This document shows positions 11,075 to 22,700 of a stretch of 54,446 nt of DNA, piece by piece. Every line of letters starts with the position of its first letter. The stretch's first letter is position 1. Origin of the DNA: Gnetum montanum. Lineage: Eukaryota > Streptophyta > Gnetopsida > Gnetales > Gnetaceae. Position numbers and translations under genes: made by a program. The DNA lies in assembly GCA_015680685.1 (NCBI GenBank), contig MNCI01001365.1, positions 274,215 to 328,660 of the forward strand, written 5' to 3'. The notes beneath the pieces are model-generated. The model searched no databases. It was not told the origin of the DNA and saw nothing but the letters and a program-made list of their open reading frames with translations.

Positions 11075-11271
11075 CCTTGCATGGTGTGGTCCTCATCATT
11101 CAAAAGAAAAAAAAAAGAGGAGAAAGAAGGAAGAAAAATATGAGGATTCAAAGCACACCCCTTGGACAAAATAAATGTGAAAATGCATGGGTCTTTGCAT
11201 GGTGTGGTTCCCATTCAAAAAACAATAAAACAAAAAAACATGGAAATTTAAAGCACACCCCTTAGACCAAT
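11075..11271 (+). repeat. Imperfect tandem duplication, about 118-bp period, two copies
   Basis: Each unit opens with 'tgcatggtgtggt' (about 11078 and 11197), has an A-rich middle and closes with 'aaagcacacccctt' (about 11150 and 11250). It lies in the spacer of the Athila element. Confidence 0.7.
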
Positions 11272-12104
11272 TGTAAAGGGCTACAAGCACTACTTATGGG
11301 ACTTGTTTTGTCCCCTCTAACTAAGGCCCTTTCTCACATCCTATATCTCACCCATTTTGGAATGGTGGTTGTTTTGGAGGAGCATTCTTGTGTCTCAAGG
11401 GATGGAGTAATCTTAGAAAGTTGATGTGAAGTCATTGAGCATGGTTAGTTTTGGTCTGGATTGAGGATGGATCCTACCAGGTCACTTAATCACACACTTC
11501 ACAAGGGACTTCATGTGACCACAATTAGGAATTCCATTTCACAGCCTCTTCTCTTCATCAATTACTCTCTGTTACTCACTTCACTACCAGTTTTATGTTT
11601 TTATCATCTATCTTGGTTTGCTGGAACTTGTAAATCCTTTAGCTAGTTCTCATGGACATGAGTATTAACTTCTAGTGGCCGTTAATTAACTATGGAGCCC
11701 ACAGACTCCTATGTTGACAATGTGTAAGGGCAAACAAGGCTAAAGCCTGGTATGTGGAGGATCCACTTGCATATCCTTTGGTTCTATTTGTTAATCTCCT
11801 ACCCCTTGATATAGTTAGTCAATCATCTCTATACTACCCATCATGAGGTTCGTCATCCACCAAGTTCCATATTATAACATTCTCCTAAATTTGACTCTTC
11901 TTTTGATCACAATATTTCTTCCTCTTTGTCTCATATTGTTATATGATCTTTGGGTTCTTGAATCACTCCAATTTTGTGCTACAATTTGTAGATTTTGGAT
12001 CTTAATTCATTGGTCAACATAGGTCAACTTAGTTGAATGACTGCATTAACTAGGCCCTATATACACATCCACCTGCGTTTACACGACCAGATCAACACAG
12101 CTGA

Positions 12105-12120
12105 AAAATAGTATATATAC
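12105..12120 (+). promoter_or_regulatory. Possible internal promoter of the Athila 3' ORF region
   Basis: 'agtatatatacccacg' lies about 370 bases before the first ATG of the 3' ORF region. Its surroundings ('ttaactaggcc', 'aacacagctgaaaa') faintly echo the LTR U3. The evidence is only the TATA-like string, position and weak resemblance. Confidence 0.25.
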
Positions 12121-12490
12121 CCACGTTGTGCCTTTGAAGTTTGTCCATATTTTCATAACACTAGGGGAGTTTTTTCTTTTTTCCTATGTCTAGTCTTCTT
12201 TTTAAGCACGTACCTTTCCTACTACATGTCCCAATCTAACCATTCTCTCACCCATTTTCTATAGGAGGTATGCTCTACATCGTNCTTAACACCTCTTAGG
12301 GGTTAAATAAAAATAATTATTAATTTTAATTCATCATATTTTATTATTTTTTTAATCCATCAACTACACTCTGGGGAACCAAACAGGATGCACGTGCCAT
12401 TATCATAGCTTGCCCAAAATGAGAAGGTGTATCATTGCCATTCTGAGCAACTTACACACATTTTAATTCATGGTTATGCTGTGATTGTAG

Positions 12491-15343
12491 ATGGCACCTA
12501 AACCGAGGCATCCAAGGGAAGAAGGATCACCACAATCGAGGGACAAGCAACCTAGAACTAGAAGAGGATGGGACACACAACCTCAAGAGCACACGGAGGG
12601 CTCACATGCAATTGGCCCTCTCCGAGAAGAACCTAACATGAAATCTATTCGTTAGATTCCTGAAGAGGACATTCCTAATGAACAATCACGAGGCGACGAG
12701 ACTCCAGCAATAGTGCCACGGCTTGAGGTCACCCTGACCCAGGCCTATATTGACGCTATGAAGTTGAGGGAGTTGCAACGAATGGTCCTTCAAGAATTAA
12801 ACTTTAGACTATTTCTAGAAAATGCATCAGAAGAAGTTAGAACCCAATTGTAAAGTTCTCCTATGTGGCCAATCACCATGTCTAGCGGTGAATGGTATCT
12901 AGGGGAAACTTACCTCTTCTAGATGAATTGATAGTCGAGGTCTAGAGTAAGAATTAAGGACATCCATCTATCCTACTTTGTAGAGGAAATCGTGCAAGCT
13001 CTTGGGTTGCTTGGGATTGGGGTTGATGTGGTAGAGATTTCAAAACAAGCAGATGCCAAGGTGAAAGGGGAGTGGATCAAGCAATGCTATGGGGTAGACC
13101 GTAAGGAGTTCTGCACATTAACCACCACAAAGACGGTTTGTTCAAAAATTGCATCTTACCACTTAAATCCAATAGTTAGACCCAACAAGATCACTACCTT
13201 CTCTACTCGTGCATGTGCTGATCTAAGCGGAAAATTTTCCATCAACCTTCCATAGTTGCTTTTTCTTGAAATTGAGAAAAGATTTGTTGAAAATGAACAT
13301 GGAAGGTGAGTTTGCCCTTTTCCTGCCTAATCAGAAAATTGTGCAAATGGGTAGGGATAGCATGTTATGACAATGATACCCTTTGTCATCCCCCAATTAC
13401 CTCATAGTGTGAGATGATGAAGGACAAAACTCCTGCCACAACACAAATAAGGGAGGAGCAGCAACCACCTCCACCACCTGCACAAGCAATAAAGTCAAAC
13501 TTGCATACAATTGTAGAGCACATATGTGAGATATGACAATCTCTCTTAAGCCAATAGGAGCAACTAGTAGGAACTGGCAGTGGAGAAGACCCTTTAGTGT
13601 ACCGCCCTATAATGAGCCATCTTGAACAAGTGGCTTGATCTGTAAGTCTGCTAGAGAGAGTAGGATCAATGTTTTATGCTGCATGAATACAAGTGCCTAC
13701 AAGAATAAACCCCAGTGTTCGAGAAGTAATGGTGTCCACCCAACAACTATTTCCTAAAATTTCAAGAAATGCTGCTACTTTCTTAGTGCGCTTGGAGGAT
13801 TTAGAGGGGGTGACTGTCTTGGTAATGCAACACCATGGACAAGAAGTTGCAGTAGAAGTGATTGCTGATACAATTGCTACAGCTCTCAATGCACCTACGG
13901 TGCCTATACCAGATGTACATGGACTTGGAGATGCGTAGATGTCCATAGGAACTTAGCATAGCAGAATCAATGTAGCCCAACATGAAGAATTATTGGACCA
14001 ACTAGTGGAAATCAAGCAACTACTTCCAGATGTCTTTGATCTTTTAGACAATATCACTGCAACCCAGTCAAAGTTGCTCTTAGCAAAGGGTAAGTGCCTC
14101 ATCTTAGAGGGGCAACTTGAAGCAACCTAGGTGCAAATTATCAATGCTTAGTTATGGAAGTTTCTCAACTAAGGATCCAACTTGCTAATTCGGCTCTCCT
14201 CAACCACGAACTCACCAGGGATGAAGCTTTTCAATAGCTTCAAACCAAACTTCAAACATTTGAAAATGAGCAAGAGTCAATGATCCTTGACAAGTCCTTA
14301 ATAGATGCTCATTCTTATCATCTAAACAAGGACTTGGTAGAGGTTCACTAGAAGAATGTCAGGTTGATTGCAAAAGTTTATCGTGCAATTTTGGTGTTGA
14401 AAATCACACATGAAAGATTTTATCCATCAACAGCAAGAGGAGCTAGCTAGGGTAAACACTGATGTAAGGAGATTGGCTGCTAAAAATTGTAATCTATCCA
14501 TGGAGGAAGTATGAGCCTTACGATAGAAATTAGATATTGAAATTGCCACTTGGAAAAATGAGGCCCTTAAGTTTGAACAAGTAAAAAATCACTATAGGGA
14601 CCAAGTGAGGTTGCTAAAAAATTAATGAAAAATAAATCCAAGTCACAATGACTAAGATAAATTAAACACTCCAATAGCTTAGGGAAGAAGGTGAGGTGCG
14701 ACAACCCATCTTCTATGGATTAAATGCCTACAACCAAGCTAAGATCTATCTTAAAGAGCTGTAGATTGAAGAGATGATAGAATATATGAAATTAGCCAAT
14801 CTCTATTATGAAAACCTAACTATGATGATAGCTAGAAGGCCATAGTCAGACCTTGAGAAGCAAGTGGCCACCTCATATTCTTTATATAAGGGTGAGTTCA
14901 AAGCGCATACAGAGATAAAGCAAAAGTTAGAAACAACAAATGTAGAACTCAAAGTTCTTCGCACTCATTTTGAAGGACAACACTTTGTTGCAGAGAACTT
15001 TGCCCAACGAATGAATGACTACCAGTAACTGCAGACATCATTTTGAGCATTTGATAGCGAACAAAAATAGTTTGTTGCTTGGTTTGTAAATTTGAAGGAA
15101 CTTTTTCTTGCACTTCCATGTCCTTGGGATGTTCCTTTTTGGACATACATTGGCGAAGCCGCTTGGACTGTGAACGATCCCAAAAGTAAAGAAGATAAGA
15201 TGAGGGAATTTCTGGAGGCTTTTTTATTACCTTTAGAAGTTGTAGCAGCCATAAGACAACTATCATCAACACCTCAACTACCACGTGCACCAAAAGTTGG
15301 TGAAGGCCCGTCAGAACCACTACCACGAGGAACTGTGTGACCT
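12491..15343 (+). pseudogene. Athila extra 3' ORF region (env position), coiled-coil-rich, decayed
   Basis: A coding-like region of almost 950 codons lies between integrase and the 3' LTR, where Athila elements carry their extra (env-like) ORF. It opens MAPKPRHPREEGSPQSRDKQ, a basic, proline-rich head. A conserved-looking middle lies in the open stretch 12992-13255 (ALGLLGIGVDVVEISKQADA and KGEWIKQCYGVDRKEFC). From about 13980 to 14620 there are heptad-rich segments (EELLDQLVEIKQLLPDVF; QQEELARVNTDVRRLAAKN). The last open part, 15092-15343, ends PLPRGTV. There are many stops and frame changes. I see no clear signal peptide or membrane anchor, so an envelope role is unproven; a structural coiled-coil protein fits what is visible. 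Confidence 0.6.
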
Positions 15344-15579
15344 TCTTTAGCAACTTTAACATTCCAGCAAGGTTGAGAATCCATTGTTGCCAGGGTGTTC
15401 AATTTTATTGTCTATGAGCACCACAATTTTGTAATTATGTTTCTGTACACTCAAGCACTTGGTGTGTTGATAGAGTCAATGTGTATATAGATGTGTTTTG
15501 TCATGTGTTTTGTTAATAAATTCATACCTTCCAAGTTGTAATAAACTCGAGGATGAGTTTTCACTCAGTCATGGTGGTA
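15344..15579 (+). other. 3' untranslated part of the Athila element
   Basis: No ORF. The usual purine-only polypurine tract is not obvious before the LTR start; the closest purine-rich run is 'cgaggatgag' near 15549-15556. Confidence 0.4.
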
Positions 15580-16458
15580 TGATGAACTGTTCAATTGATG
15601 CATTGACTGGGCCATGTTAACTAAGCCTCGTTGATGTGACCACGTTGATGTGACCCTGTCAACACATTCGTCCATGCATTAACGCAACCACGTTAACATA
15701 GAGTCTGTTTTCCACTATAAATATGCATGCACCTGCAGCATTTATGACATCTTTGGATATAGTGGTAGCAGAGCTCTTGCATTTTGTTTCCATGAAAGAT
15801 AGAATATTTTCTAAGTGCCCGAAATAGGAGTTTGAAGAGTGTACATCTCTTTATTCAAGCGCTAATGTACTTGAGCCCATTAGCGTGACTGGCAATAAAG
15901 ATGAGCTTTTTGAACATTCCTTGCAGCATTTGGATTAAACTACTTAAGCATTAAAATATTTTAATAATTTTAAAGCTTTTATTATTATCACTTTATAGTT
16001 ACAGTCCTTTTCATAGTTTATGAGAACCATAAGCACAACCATCTCAAACATATATCTGACACTTGGCAACCCAGTGACGCCTAACGTTTGGTAACCCAGT
16101 AGTGGTTAGGACATGCTCAAGATGTGCATGGAGGATGGGATTAGTTGTTTATGTTAGGGATAGTTAAGCGATAAAGTAGAGTAATCATAAAATTATATAG
16201 CCTTTCATTTCCTACACTAGAAGAATTAGACTTTAAAGATAAAAAGAAAACTTATAAAAATCATTTGTTTCAGTCTCACTCAACCATCATTTTAGAATAT
16301 CACAAGTGAGGTTGGGAAGATAATGACTACTCTAACTAAGGTTTTTTTGACTAGAATTCTATGTATGTAAGTGCTTGCAGTCTCCGAAATTCAACCGGGT
16401 CTTGCGTGAATGCTCGTGATTCATATGGTTGGGTGTAGGGGTACCTCACTGCTCATCA
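15580..16458 (+). repeat. 3' LTR of the Athila element
   Basis: It runs from TGATGAACTG to GCTCATCA and pairs with 3422-4106. It keeps the roughly 190-base segment (about 15885-16072) that is absent from the 5' copy at the N. A TATA box lies near 15716-15723. It is followed directly by the target duplication GTAAA. Confidence 0.92.
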
Positions 16459-16463
16459 GTAAA
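16459..16463. repeat. Right target-site duplication GTAAA of the Athila element
   Basis: Exact repeat of 3417-3421, abutting the 3' LTR end. Confidence 0.92.
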
Positions 16464-17329
16464 GGAGGGATCTTGAACTATAGTAATTCATCTCTTCATT
16501 TATCCCCACCCTCCTATTCTTATTGACCTATTTCATTGAGTTTTGAATCAATGATATTAGAAAATGGCATACTTTCTCCCTCTCCTTTGTTTTCCTCTAA
16601 TGAAAATAAGTCATGCAAGAATTTTTTTCCTTCTAACTTATACCTTTATTTTAACCTTTGGGGATTGAAGATAGACCAAAATTTAGCCTTTTCACTTCAT
16701 TTTTCAATGCTCTTCTATCTCGATTAGCTTCTAAATTCAAAAATAAGCTAAGTGTTAGCATCACATCATTCTCTAATAATGTCAAAAATAGAAACTATGT
16801 TGCATCATTAACACTTACCACAAAGATTATAAAGAATAACAAATACTTACTTATTCATACCTTAAATTGCTCATGGGAGATTCTCACTTTTGAAGTCTTA
16901 GAGGATATTTCTCCTTAGAAAGAGGTTTTCTCTTTCTTGATGCTTGTCCCTTCTCAATAATTCTAGAGGTGCTCTTTAAAATTTCCTCTTTTTCTAAATC
17001 TCTATCTTCTTTTATTTTCTTCTAAGGTTCCTCAATGTTGTTAAACACAGAGGATCATACCTCTTCCCTAGTCTTTGATGCTAATATCAAAGAAACATCA
17101 CTTCTAATGCTATAAGTTGACATTAGACTTCCTAAGAATTTACATAGTGGAGGTTTGATGTTTACTTTTGAAGTAATGTTCAACTACTTCTCTCCTCCAT
17201 GGGAAAATAATATTTCCATTCTATTTATTAGCTCATACTAAAATCCAAAATTGAGTTGCTTGCTCCCTTTCTTCCTTTTTACCTTTTGGTCCTCTTAGGA
17301 TAGCTTCTCCATTTCTTCCACTATCATTT
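16464..17329. other. Continuation of the host sequence split by the Athila element
   Basis: AT-rich. The plus-strand ORFs at 16536-16918 show no recognisable features and look like chance. On the complement, donor-like GGTAAGTG (about 16815) and GTAAGTA (near 16848) strings suggest intron borders of the minus-strand gene-like remnant. Confidence 0.35.
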
Positions 17330-17720
17330 AATAAATTACTTCCTTGGATCATTGTCATATATAGCCCATACAACAGCCTAGGATCTAGCTCCCATTTCTA
17401 TCCTATCCTATAGGAGAAGAGTCTTTCAATGAATAAAGGAAATAACTTTTTAAAATTCTCATTACTTTATTGACATTAATGATGATCCTCTTATCTAAAC
17501 CAATCCATTCTTTTACAATTAATAGTTTTTTTAAATCCAACTTTGAATTATCAATATTTATTCCTTGCTCTAGGAATCCAAACCAATACCTTAGTGTAGT
17601 TGGATCTCAAATGATAATCACTTGCTTCTGGTGTACACATATGAAAAAAACTACTTTAGCTACAAAACAACCTTTTATTAAACCTACACACTTTGTTGCA
17701 CTAGGGTAGGGATTCTTTAA
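17330..17720 (-). pseudogene. Minus-strand gene-like remnant, middle part, product unrecognised
   Basis: On the complement from about 17715 down to 17400 there is a largely open, protein-like stretch: KCVGLIKGCFVAKVVFFICV, one stop, then DPTTLRYWFGFLEQGINIDN and LDLKKLLIVKEWIGLDKRII, and RILKSYFLYSLKDSSPIG. The composition (W, C, G in ordered blocks) is unlike random AT-rich sequence, but I do not recognise the family. It sits between the NIF-like piece (18480-18795) and the distal piece (2340-2870) on the same strand once the Athila insertion is removed. The plus-strand ORF 17470-17709 over it is a shadow. Confidence 0.4.
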
Positions 17721-17984
17721 TTCTAAAGAACATAAAATTTCTACCCTATCAAACTTTCCAAAATATCTTGCATCTTCTTTCTTGAAAAGTCACTTTTGGG
17801 TGCTTTCTGTGTTACTAGCATATCTCATCTCATATTCTTCTGCCACTTCTATGACATAAATAAACTTGACATAACTTATGCTTATTTGAGCTATGAGTAA
17901 GCATAAACCATTGTCAACTAATTCTATCTTCTAACTTCTAAAAATAATAAAAATACATAAATTTTGATCAATTTTTACTTACCC

Positions 17985-18130
17985 TTTAGCCTCAAGATGA
18001 TTCTTGACCCTTTTGGCCACTCTACATTTTTTTCATGGACTTCATTCTATCATGGATGATGCCACCTTTGATTTTTGTACTTGTTTCAAAACTTGTGTAG
18101 GCTTAACTCTTTTTACTATGTATCAAAATG
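17985..18130 (-). pseudogene. Possible exon with splice-donor-like end, minus strand
   Basis: The complement reads a short basic segment ending KRVKNHLEAKG followed directly by GTAAGT (about 17978-17983), a good plant splice donor. Other stops make it non-functional. It supports an intron-containing origin for the minus-strand remnant. Confidence 0.3.
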
Positions 18131-18479
18131 TAACATAATCGAAGGTTTCCAATTTTAATGGTGGGAGAGATCTCACAATAAGTTCTATAAGAATGTTAGA
18201 TAATCAAGAGTCTACATGTCCTAATCATTTAATCTACATATAATAAATCTTCAAGATTAGTTTCTTTTAGGTAATAAAAAGATAACTTTCTTTTAACTTT
18301 CAAGCTTCTAACTTGTCTTTCAACAAAAATCCAAGAGCCTGGTGGGTTAGCCATTTCCCTAGAAATTTGGATTTTCAATAGCAATATGCTATTGACACTA
18401 AATTATTGATATTTTTCTCTCTCACATCTTGTGCAAGAATTTCCTATACATTAGGACATCCTTGGACAACTCCTTGATA

Positions 18480-18795
18480 TCTGATCATAGCTTATAGATT
18501 ATTTCTATGAGCTTAGGAGGAAATTTACGAAGGATTGTCTCTAGAGCCTAGAGAATTATTTATTCACCCAGCTTGGTCCAAATTACCATGTGGAAGTGGA
18601 TGATGAAGAACTTAAAAAATTCTATAGCTTTCTTCCTTGCCCATAGTTTAGATGGCACCAACATGTTGTCTTCCAAAAGGAACTTTCTTATAATTAGTGT
18701 TGACTTTCTCCACTTGTTCTCTTAGATGCTTCTTTTATTTGTGAGAAAGAAGTGCATAAGCTCAGACACAAGGAGCCTAGGTGCTATGACATCAC
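18480..18795 (-). pseudogene. Minus-strand remnant weakly resembling a NIF/FCP1-like HAD phosphatase
   Basis: On the complement: PRLLVSELMHFFLTNKRSI, then after a stop LWARKKAIEFFKFFIIHFHM continuing VIWTKLGE and later RKFPPKLIEIIYKL. The order resembles plant NLI-interacting-factor-like (FCP1-type HAD) phosphatases, which have a KLLVLDxNGLL strand, then RPxxxEFLxFxxxxFxVxIWTS. The catalytic DxD has no convincing counterpart (the strand reads VSEL), so if the assignment is right the site is dead. A later piece (REMANPPGSWIFVERQ, about 18300-18350) is on the same strand. Alternative: chance resemblance in a transposon-carried ORF. Confidence 0.35.
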
Positions 18796-18799
18796 TAAA

Positions 18800-19183
18800 A
18801 TGAAAAAAATATTTTTTTTATGTTAGAAGCATAGTCTCAAATCAAGATGCAAACTAAAATGACAAAACATCCTCAAATCACATTGATCTCATGTTGAAAC
18901 TACCTTGAGCTTTCTACATGATATGTCATCTTCTAGCTCATGAATTTGACATTGTAGGTTATGTAGGTTGAGAACATAACTTTAACATAGGGCAACAATT
19001 TTTTACTTAGGACTTAGGTGTTTGGAAAAAAAAAATCTATGTCAAAGCCTTTCCCTTTTCTATGTATTATAGTTTTTACATTTCACATTGATATAAATTG
19101 ATGCGAAACATCAAAATTAAAATAAGAAATTTGATGAAAACATCTATCCCAACTCTAACATTTTACATCAATTTCTTTGATGT
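18800..19183. other. No gene recognised; inverted repeat at the Tekay insertion point
   Basis: AT-rich. An ACATCAA...TTGATGT inverted repeat (about 19165-19183) ends exactly at the Tekay LTR border. Confidence 0.4.
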
Positions 19184-21407
19184 TGTAACACCCCACCCTA
19201 GCTAGGGTAGGGTGATGCCTATGATCAAGTAATCATAGAACAGAAGCATGATAACTAAAACCAATGATGTGTAGAATACATTATATTAAGGTCAAAAAAT
19301 ACATAAATTTCCAACCACATCAAAAATTCAACATACATATCACTTTATAAAAATGCATGTTGCTACATAAAGCACACTATGAAAAACTCTACTAAATTAC
19401 AAAAACACATAAACATCATCCTCATATATATACAATGATATCTAGTCCATACTACTGTACATGAACATATACATTAACCAAGCGCTAAAGATTTTCCATC
19501 CTCTACTCTCCCTCTCTATGCTTGTTTAGGCTCATACACATTTCACCTATAATTAAATTAATTCAATACAAAATTGAGTGGGAAGCCTTTACACTTCCCT
19601 TGCTCGATGGTTGACAAGTGCTGCACTAGAGGAGAGGAGTGGGGTACAAGGCAACTTACAACAACTATTAGTCTTACACATGCTCAAAACAACACACACC
19701 ATAGCATCCATAATGCTAATCTACTATTATAAAATCATAGATAAAGCCACGGTCCGACACCATCTATCATTCCCATATCATCATACACAGGATCCACACA
19801 ATCATAATCCAATCAGAATACATATCATCATCAATGTAACTCGCAAACCAATACTATCATATACATAGACCATGTGGTTACTAGCATATTTTCACTTAGT
19901 TTAGCATGTGAAACATTGCCATGAGTACTCATAATAGCCATTGGCTACAAGTATTTTATTAGTCTTTATTTATCTAACCAGTGCTAAGGTTCATCAATGT
20001 GTGACCTGCAATCACTAGCCTTCTGGAGGACTGGCACTAGGGATGAACACACCTATGCCATGTACCAACCGTAGGGATGAACACACCTATGCTCTCCCAC
20101 TTTCAAGATGAGGCCTGAGATAGGAGCCTCATCGGTGCATCACTATGGGGGTCAATCCATATTACCTCTAGGGTGCCTCATCACCAACTAATCCACACCC
20201 TCATGCTAGCGCCACTTGCCAATGACCCTCACAAGCATGTACACATTCTAGCTAGCTTAAGCCAACATGTGTCATAGCATAACACACCCAACCAAACATA
20301 ACCATACATCCCATATATATGTATAAACAATTTGTAACCAAAATCATACAATTTTAGGAAATGTGCAAAATAACATGCCTAAGCTGCTTTGAGCTCTCCT
20401 ACCCACATGCCCCCATTGCATGATCATATATACTAATCTAACACAAAAGTACAGGGAAAAGGTAAAGATAGCCCACCAATTACAATTGTTCGGCAAAATG
20501 GTTGAAATAAGTAGAAAATCCTCAAAAATTTGGTAGGACTCCATTTTGCTCCCAACAGGTTCTGCACCTACATAGATATGACCATAGCAATCCAAAATCT
20601 AGATTTAAAGTAAGTAAAAACCATCTAGAAAGCTCAAAATTCAGAAAAATGTGGCATAAAAGAAGAGAGAAGAAAGAAAAACAAAAGAAAATAAGATCAT
20701 GTGCATTTTTCTTTATGCAAAAACAAAAGAAATAGAAAAACTAGATTTTTTTGGGTGGTGGAGAAAAGAAATAAAAAAAATAAGGAGAAAATAACACTAT
20801 GGTGTTAAGCATATGTTTAAAATAATATACATACATCCTTTGTTTTTCTTCCTTCACGCACTTCACATGCAAACAGATGTTACTCTTACTTTTTGATTTT
20901 TAACTTTATTTTATTGTATTTTTTATGTCATTTTGATAAGCCAATATATTTTTCTCCTCTGCAACTAATGCGGTAAAATTTAATAATGTATAATAAACAC
21001 ATGGGGACTTCAAATCAAAATCTATTTGAACCTATGAGATCCTTATCATACGCACTACACATTCACATGCCAAAATCATACTCAAACATCATGAAACATA
21101 GTGCTATAATAAAAATGCCTAAATATCAAAATTGCACATAAAGCATAAAGACATACCAGATTGGTGTTCTTGTACCCCAATCAAACATCCCCACCAACAA
21201 TATCACCTGTCTAACACATCACACAAGGCTAGTGTACATAATCACATTAGTTAAGCATGTAAAGAGATCATAATAGTAACATAAAGATGAAGCCTCATAA
21301 CATATAAAATACATTAACTTGTCCCCAATAACCCATCGGGACTCCACATGTAATGGCTAAATCATAAGCATATGGACATACCTACTATCTTTGGATGGGA
21401 TGTAACA
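19184..21407 (-). repeat. 3' LTR of the Tekay element (left), with internal deletion
   Basis: Co-linear with 25970-28647, but about 440 bases found there (about 27090-27530) are absent at about 20308, between short 'accatac'-like similarities, as expected of a deletion by slippage or end joining. The LTR holds a cluster of 'gatgaacacacctatgc' repeats (20041-20095). Confidence 0.9.
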
Positions 21408-21420
21408 CTCTCCCCTCCTT
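21408..21420 (-). other. Polypurine tract of the Tekay element
   Basis: On the minus strand AAGGAGGGGAGAG abuts the 3' LTR start (TGTTACATCCC). It primes plus-strand DNA synthesis in this class. Confidence 0.85.
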
Positions 21421-21570
21421 GAGAATCTTCCTTCTAGAAGATCCTAGGATGAGCTACACGCATCTTAGTTTCCACCTCCCAAGTGGGCTCTAAAGTTCCA
21501 TGTCTACTTCATAAAATCTTGACCATAGGTATAACTTTATTGCATAGCTATTGCAACATATAATCAACAA
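21421..21570 (-). pseudogene. Chromodomain at the end of Tekay integrase, decayed
   Basis: The complement reads VIPMVKIL, a stop, SRHGTLEPTWEVETKMRVAH and PRIF. This is the C-terminal half of the retroelement chromodomain (family pattern 'VKVLWxxHxxEEATWExExxMRxxYPxLF'). In active chromoviruses this tail directs insertion to modified heterochromatin. Confidence 0.8.
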
Positions 21571-22700
21571 TCTCTACTGGTTGCTCAACATAACTAACAT
21601 CAGGCTAAAGTTATATCCCTGAATGGTTAATAACATGATGTTCATTAGACACATAATTTCATAGCATAGATACATTAAATACATCATGGACATGTGCCAA
21701 ATGAGAAGGTAATGCTATCTAATAGGCCACTTTCCCAATTCACTGTAACACTTGAAATGGACCAATGTATCTAGGAGTCAATTTTCCTTTTCAGCCAAAT
21801 CAAGTAAGGCCTGTCAAAGGAGAGACAGGAAGAAATACATGGTCTTTGACTTCAAACTCTAGTCACCTTTGATGCCAATTGACATATGCTACTTGCCTAT
21901 CCTGTGTAGCTTTCAATCTATCTTGGATCTCTTGAATCTGCTCTATAGTTTGCCTTACCAAATTTTTGCTCACCTGTTGATGATCTTCCATGGTATTCCA
22001 ACATAAAGGTGTTCTACATGGCCTACCATATAAAATCTCATACGGTGCTACCTGCAAACTCTCCTAATAACTATTATTATAAGCAAATTTAGCTCATGGT
22101 AGCATCTGATCCCAACCTTCTCTATACTGCAAAGCATAGTCTCTCAACATGTCTTCTAGAATTTGATTCACTTACTTAGTTTGACCATTAGTTTGTGGAT
22201 GATATGCTAAACTTATATTTAGCTTTGTACCCATCTCCTTCTAAAATGCCTACCAAAAATGTGACATGAATCAAGCATCTCTATCTCTAATAATCCATCA
22301 TGGCACACAATGCAATTTCACTATCTCTTCAAGAAAGATATGTGCAGTTTCTAGTGCACTTACTGATGATCGTGTGGCAAGGAAATGGAGTAGAATTTAT
22401 CAACAAATCAACAACTACTAAGATAGCATCACGACCATTACATGCTTGTAGAAAACCAACAATGAAATCCATACCAATGGCATCCCACTTTCATTAAGGA
22501 ATATCATGGAAATGCAAATATCCCCCTAGGTCTTTGATGCTCTATCTTCACTTGTTGGCAAATTAAACAACAAGATACATACTCTCCTACATTCCTCTTC
22601 ATGCCAGGCCACCAATACATCCATCGTAAGCTTTGGTACATTTTTTGACTTCCTAGATGCATTTGGTATTTGTTTATGTGGGCCTCATCCATCAAATGAA
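21571..22700 (-). pseudogene. Tekay integrase, decayed
   Basis: The zinc-binding N-terminus is open at 22504-22695: DEAHINKYQMHLGSQKMYQS, then YWWPGMKRNVGEYV and CLICQQVKIEHQRP, with both His and both Cys present. The core (about 22000-22500) is heavily broken. An open C-terminal stretch at 21863-22057 has APYEILYGRPCRTPLCW and a helical segment IEQIQEIQDRLKATQDRQ, the classic post-core region of Tekay/Del integrase. The enzyme inserts element DNA into the chromosome; this copy is dead. Confidence 0.87.

Larger units (their letters stand above)
10426..12490 (+). other. Non-coding spacer between pol and the 3' ORF region of the Athila element
   Basis: About 2 kb without a supported gene. It holds a T-rich tract (10508-10800), where overlapping hydrophobic ORFs are compositional artefacts; an imperfect tandem duplication (11075-11271); a promoter-like stretch around 12000-12130 with 'ctatatacac' and 'agtatatataccc'; and an N at 12284. 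Long pol-proximal spacers with a separate promoter or splice acceptor for the 3' ORF are known in Athila-type elements. That this one served so is inference. Confidence 0.5.
3422..16458 (+). mobile_element. Complete Athila-like Ty3/Gypsy retrotransposon (13.0 kb), decayed
   Basis: The order is 5' LTR, tRNA-Asp-type primer-binding site, gag, protease, RT, RNase H, integrase, long spacer, extra 3' ORF region and 3' LTR, all on the plus strand. The LTRs begin TGATKA and end TCATCA. The lineage call rests on the tRNA-Asp primer site, the RT segment VFMDDLSTYG with a downstream VLKRCVETNLWLNWQKSHLM, and the RNase H ending ENVVADHLSRL, all typical of Athila pol. Every ORF carries stops and frameshifts. 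Two single Ns (3722 and 12284) lie inside it. It is inserted into an older minus-strand gene-like remnant. Confidence 0.92.
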
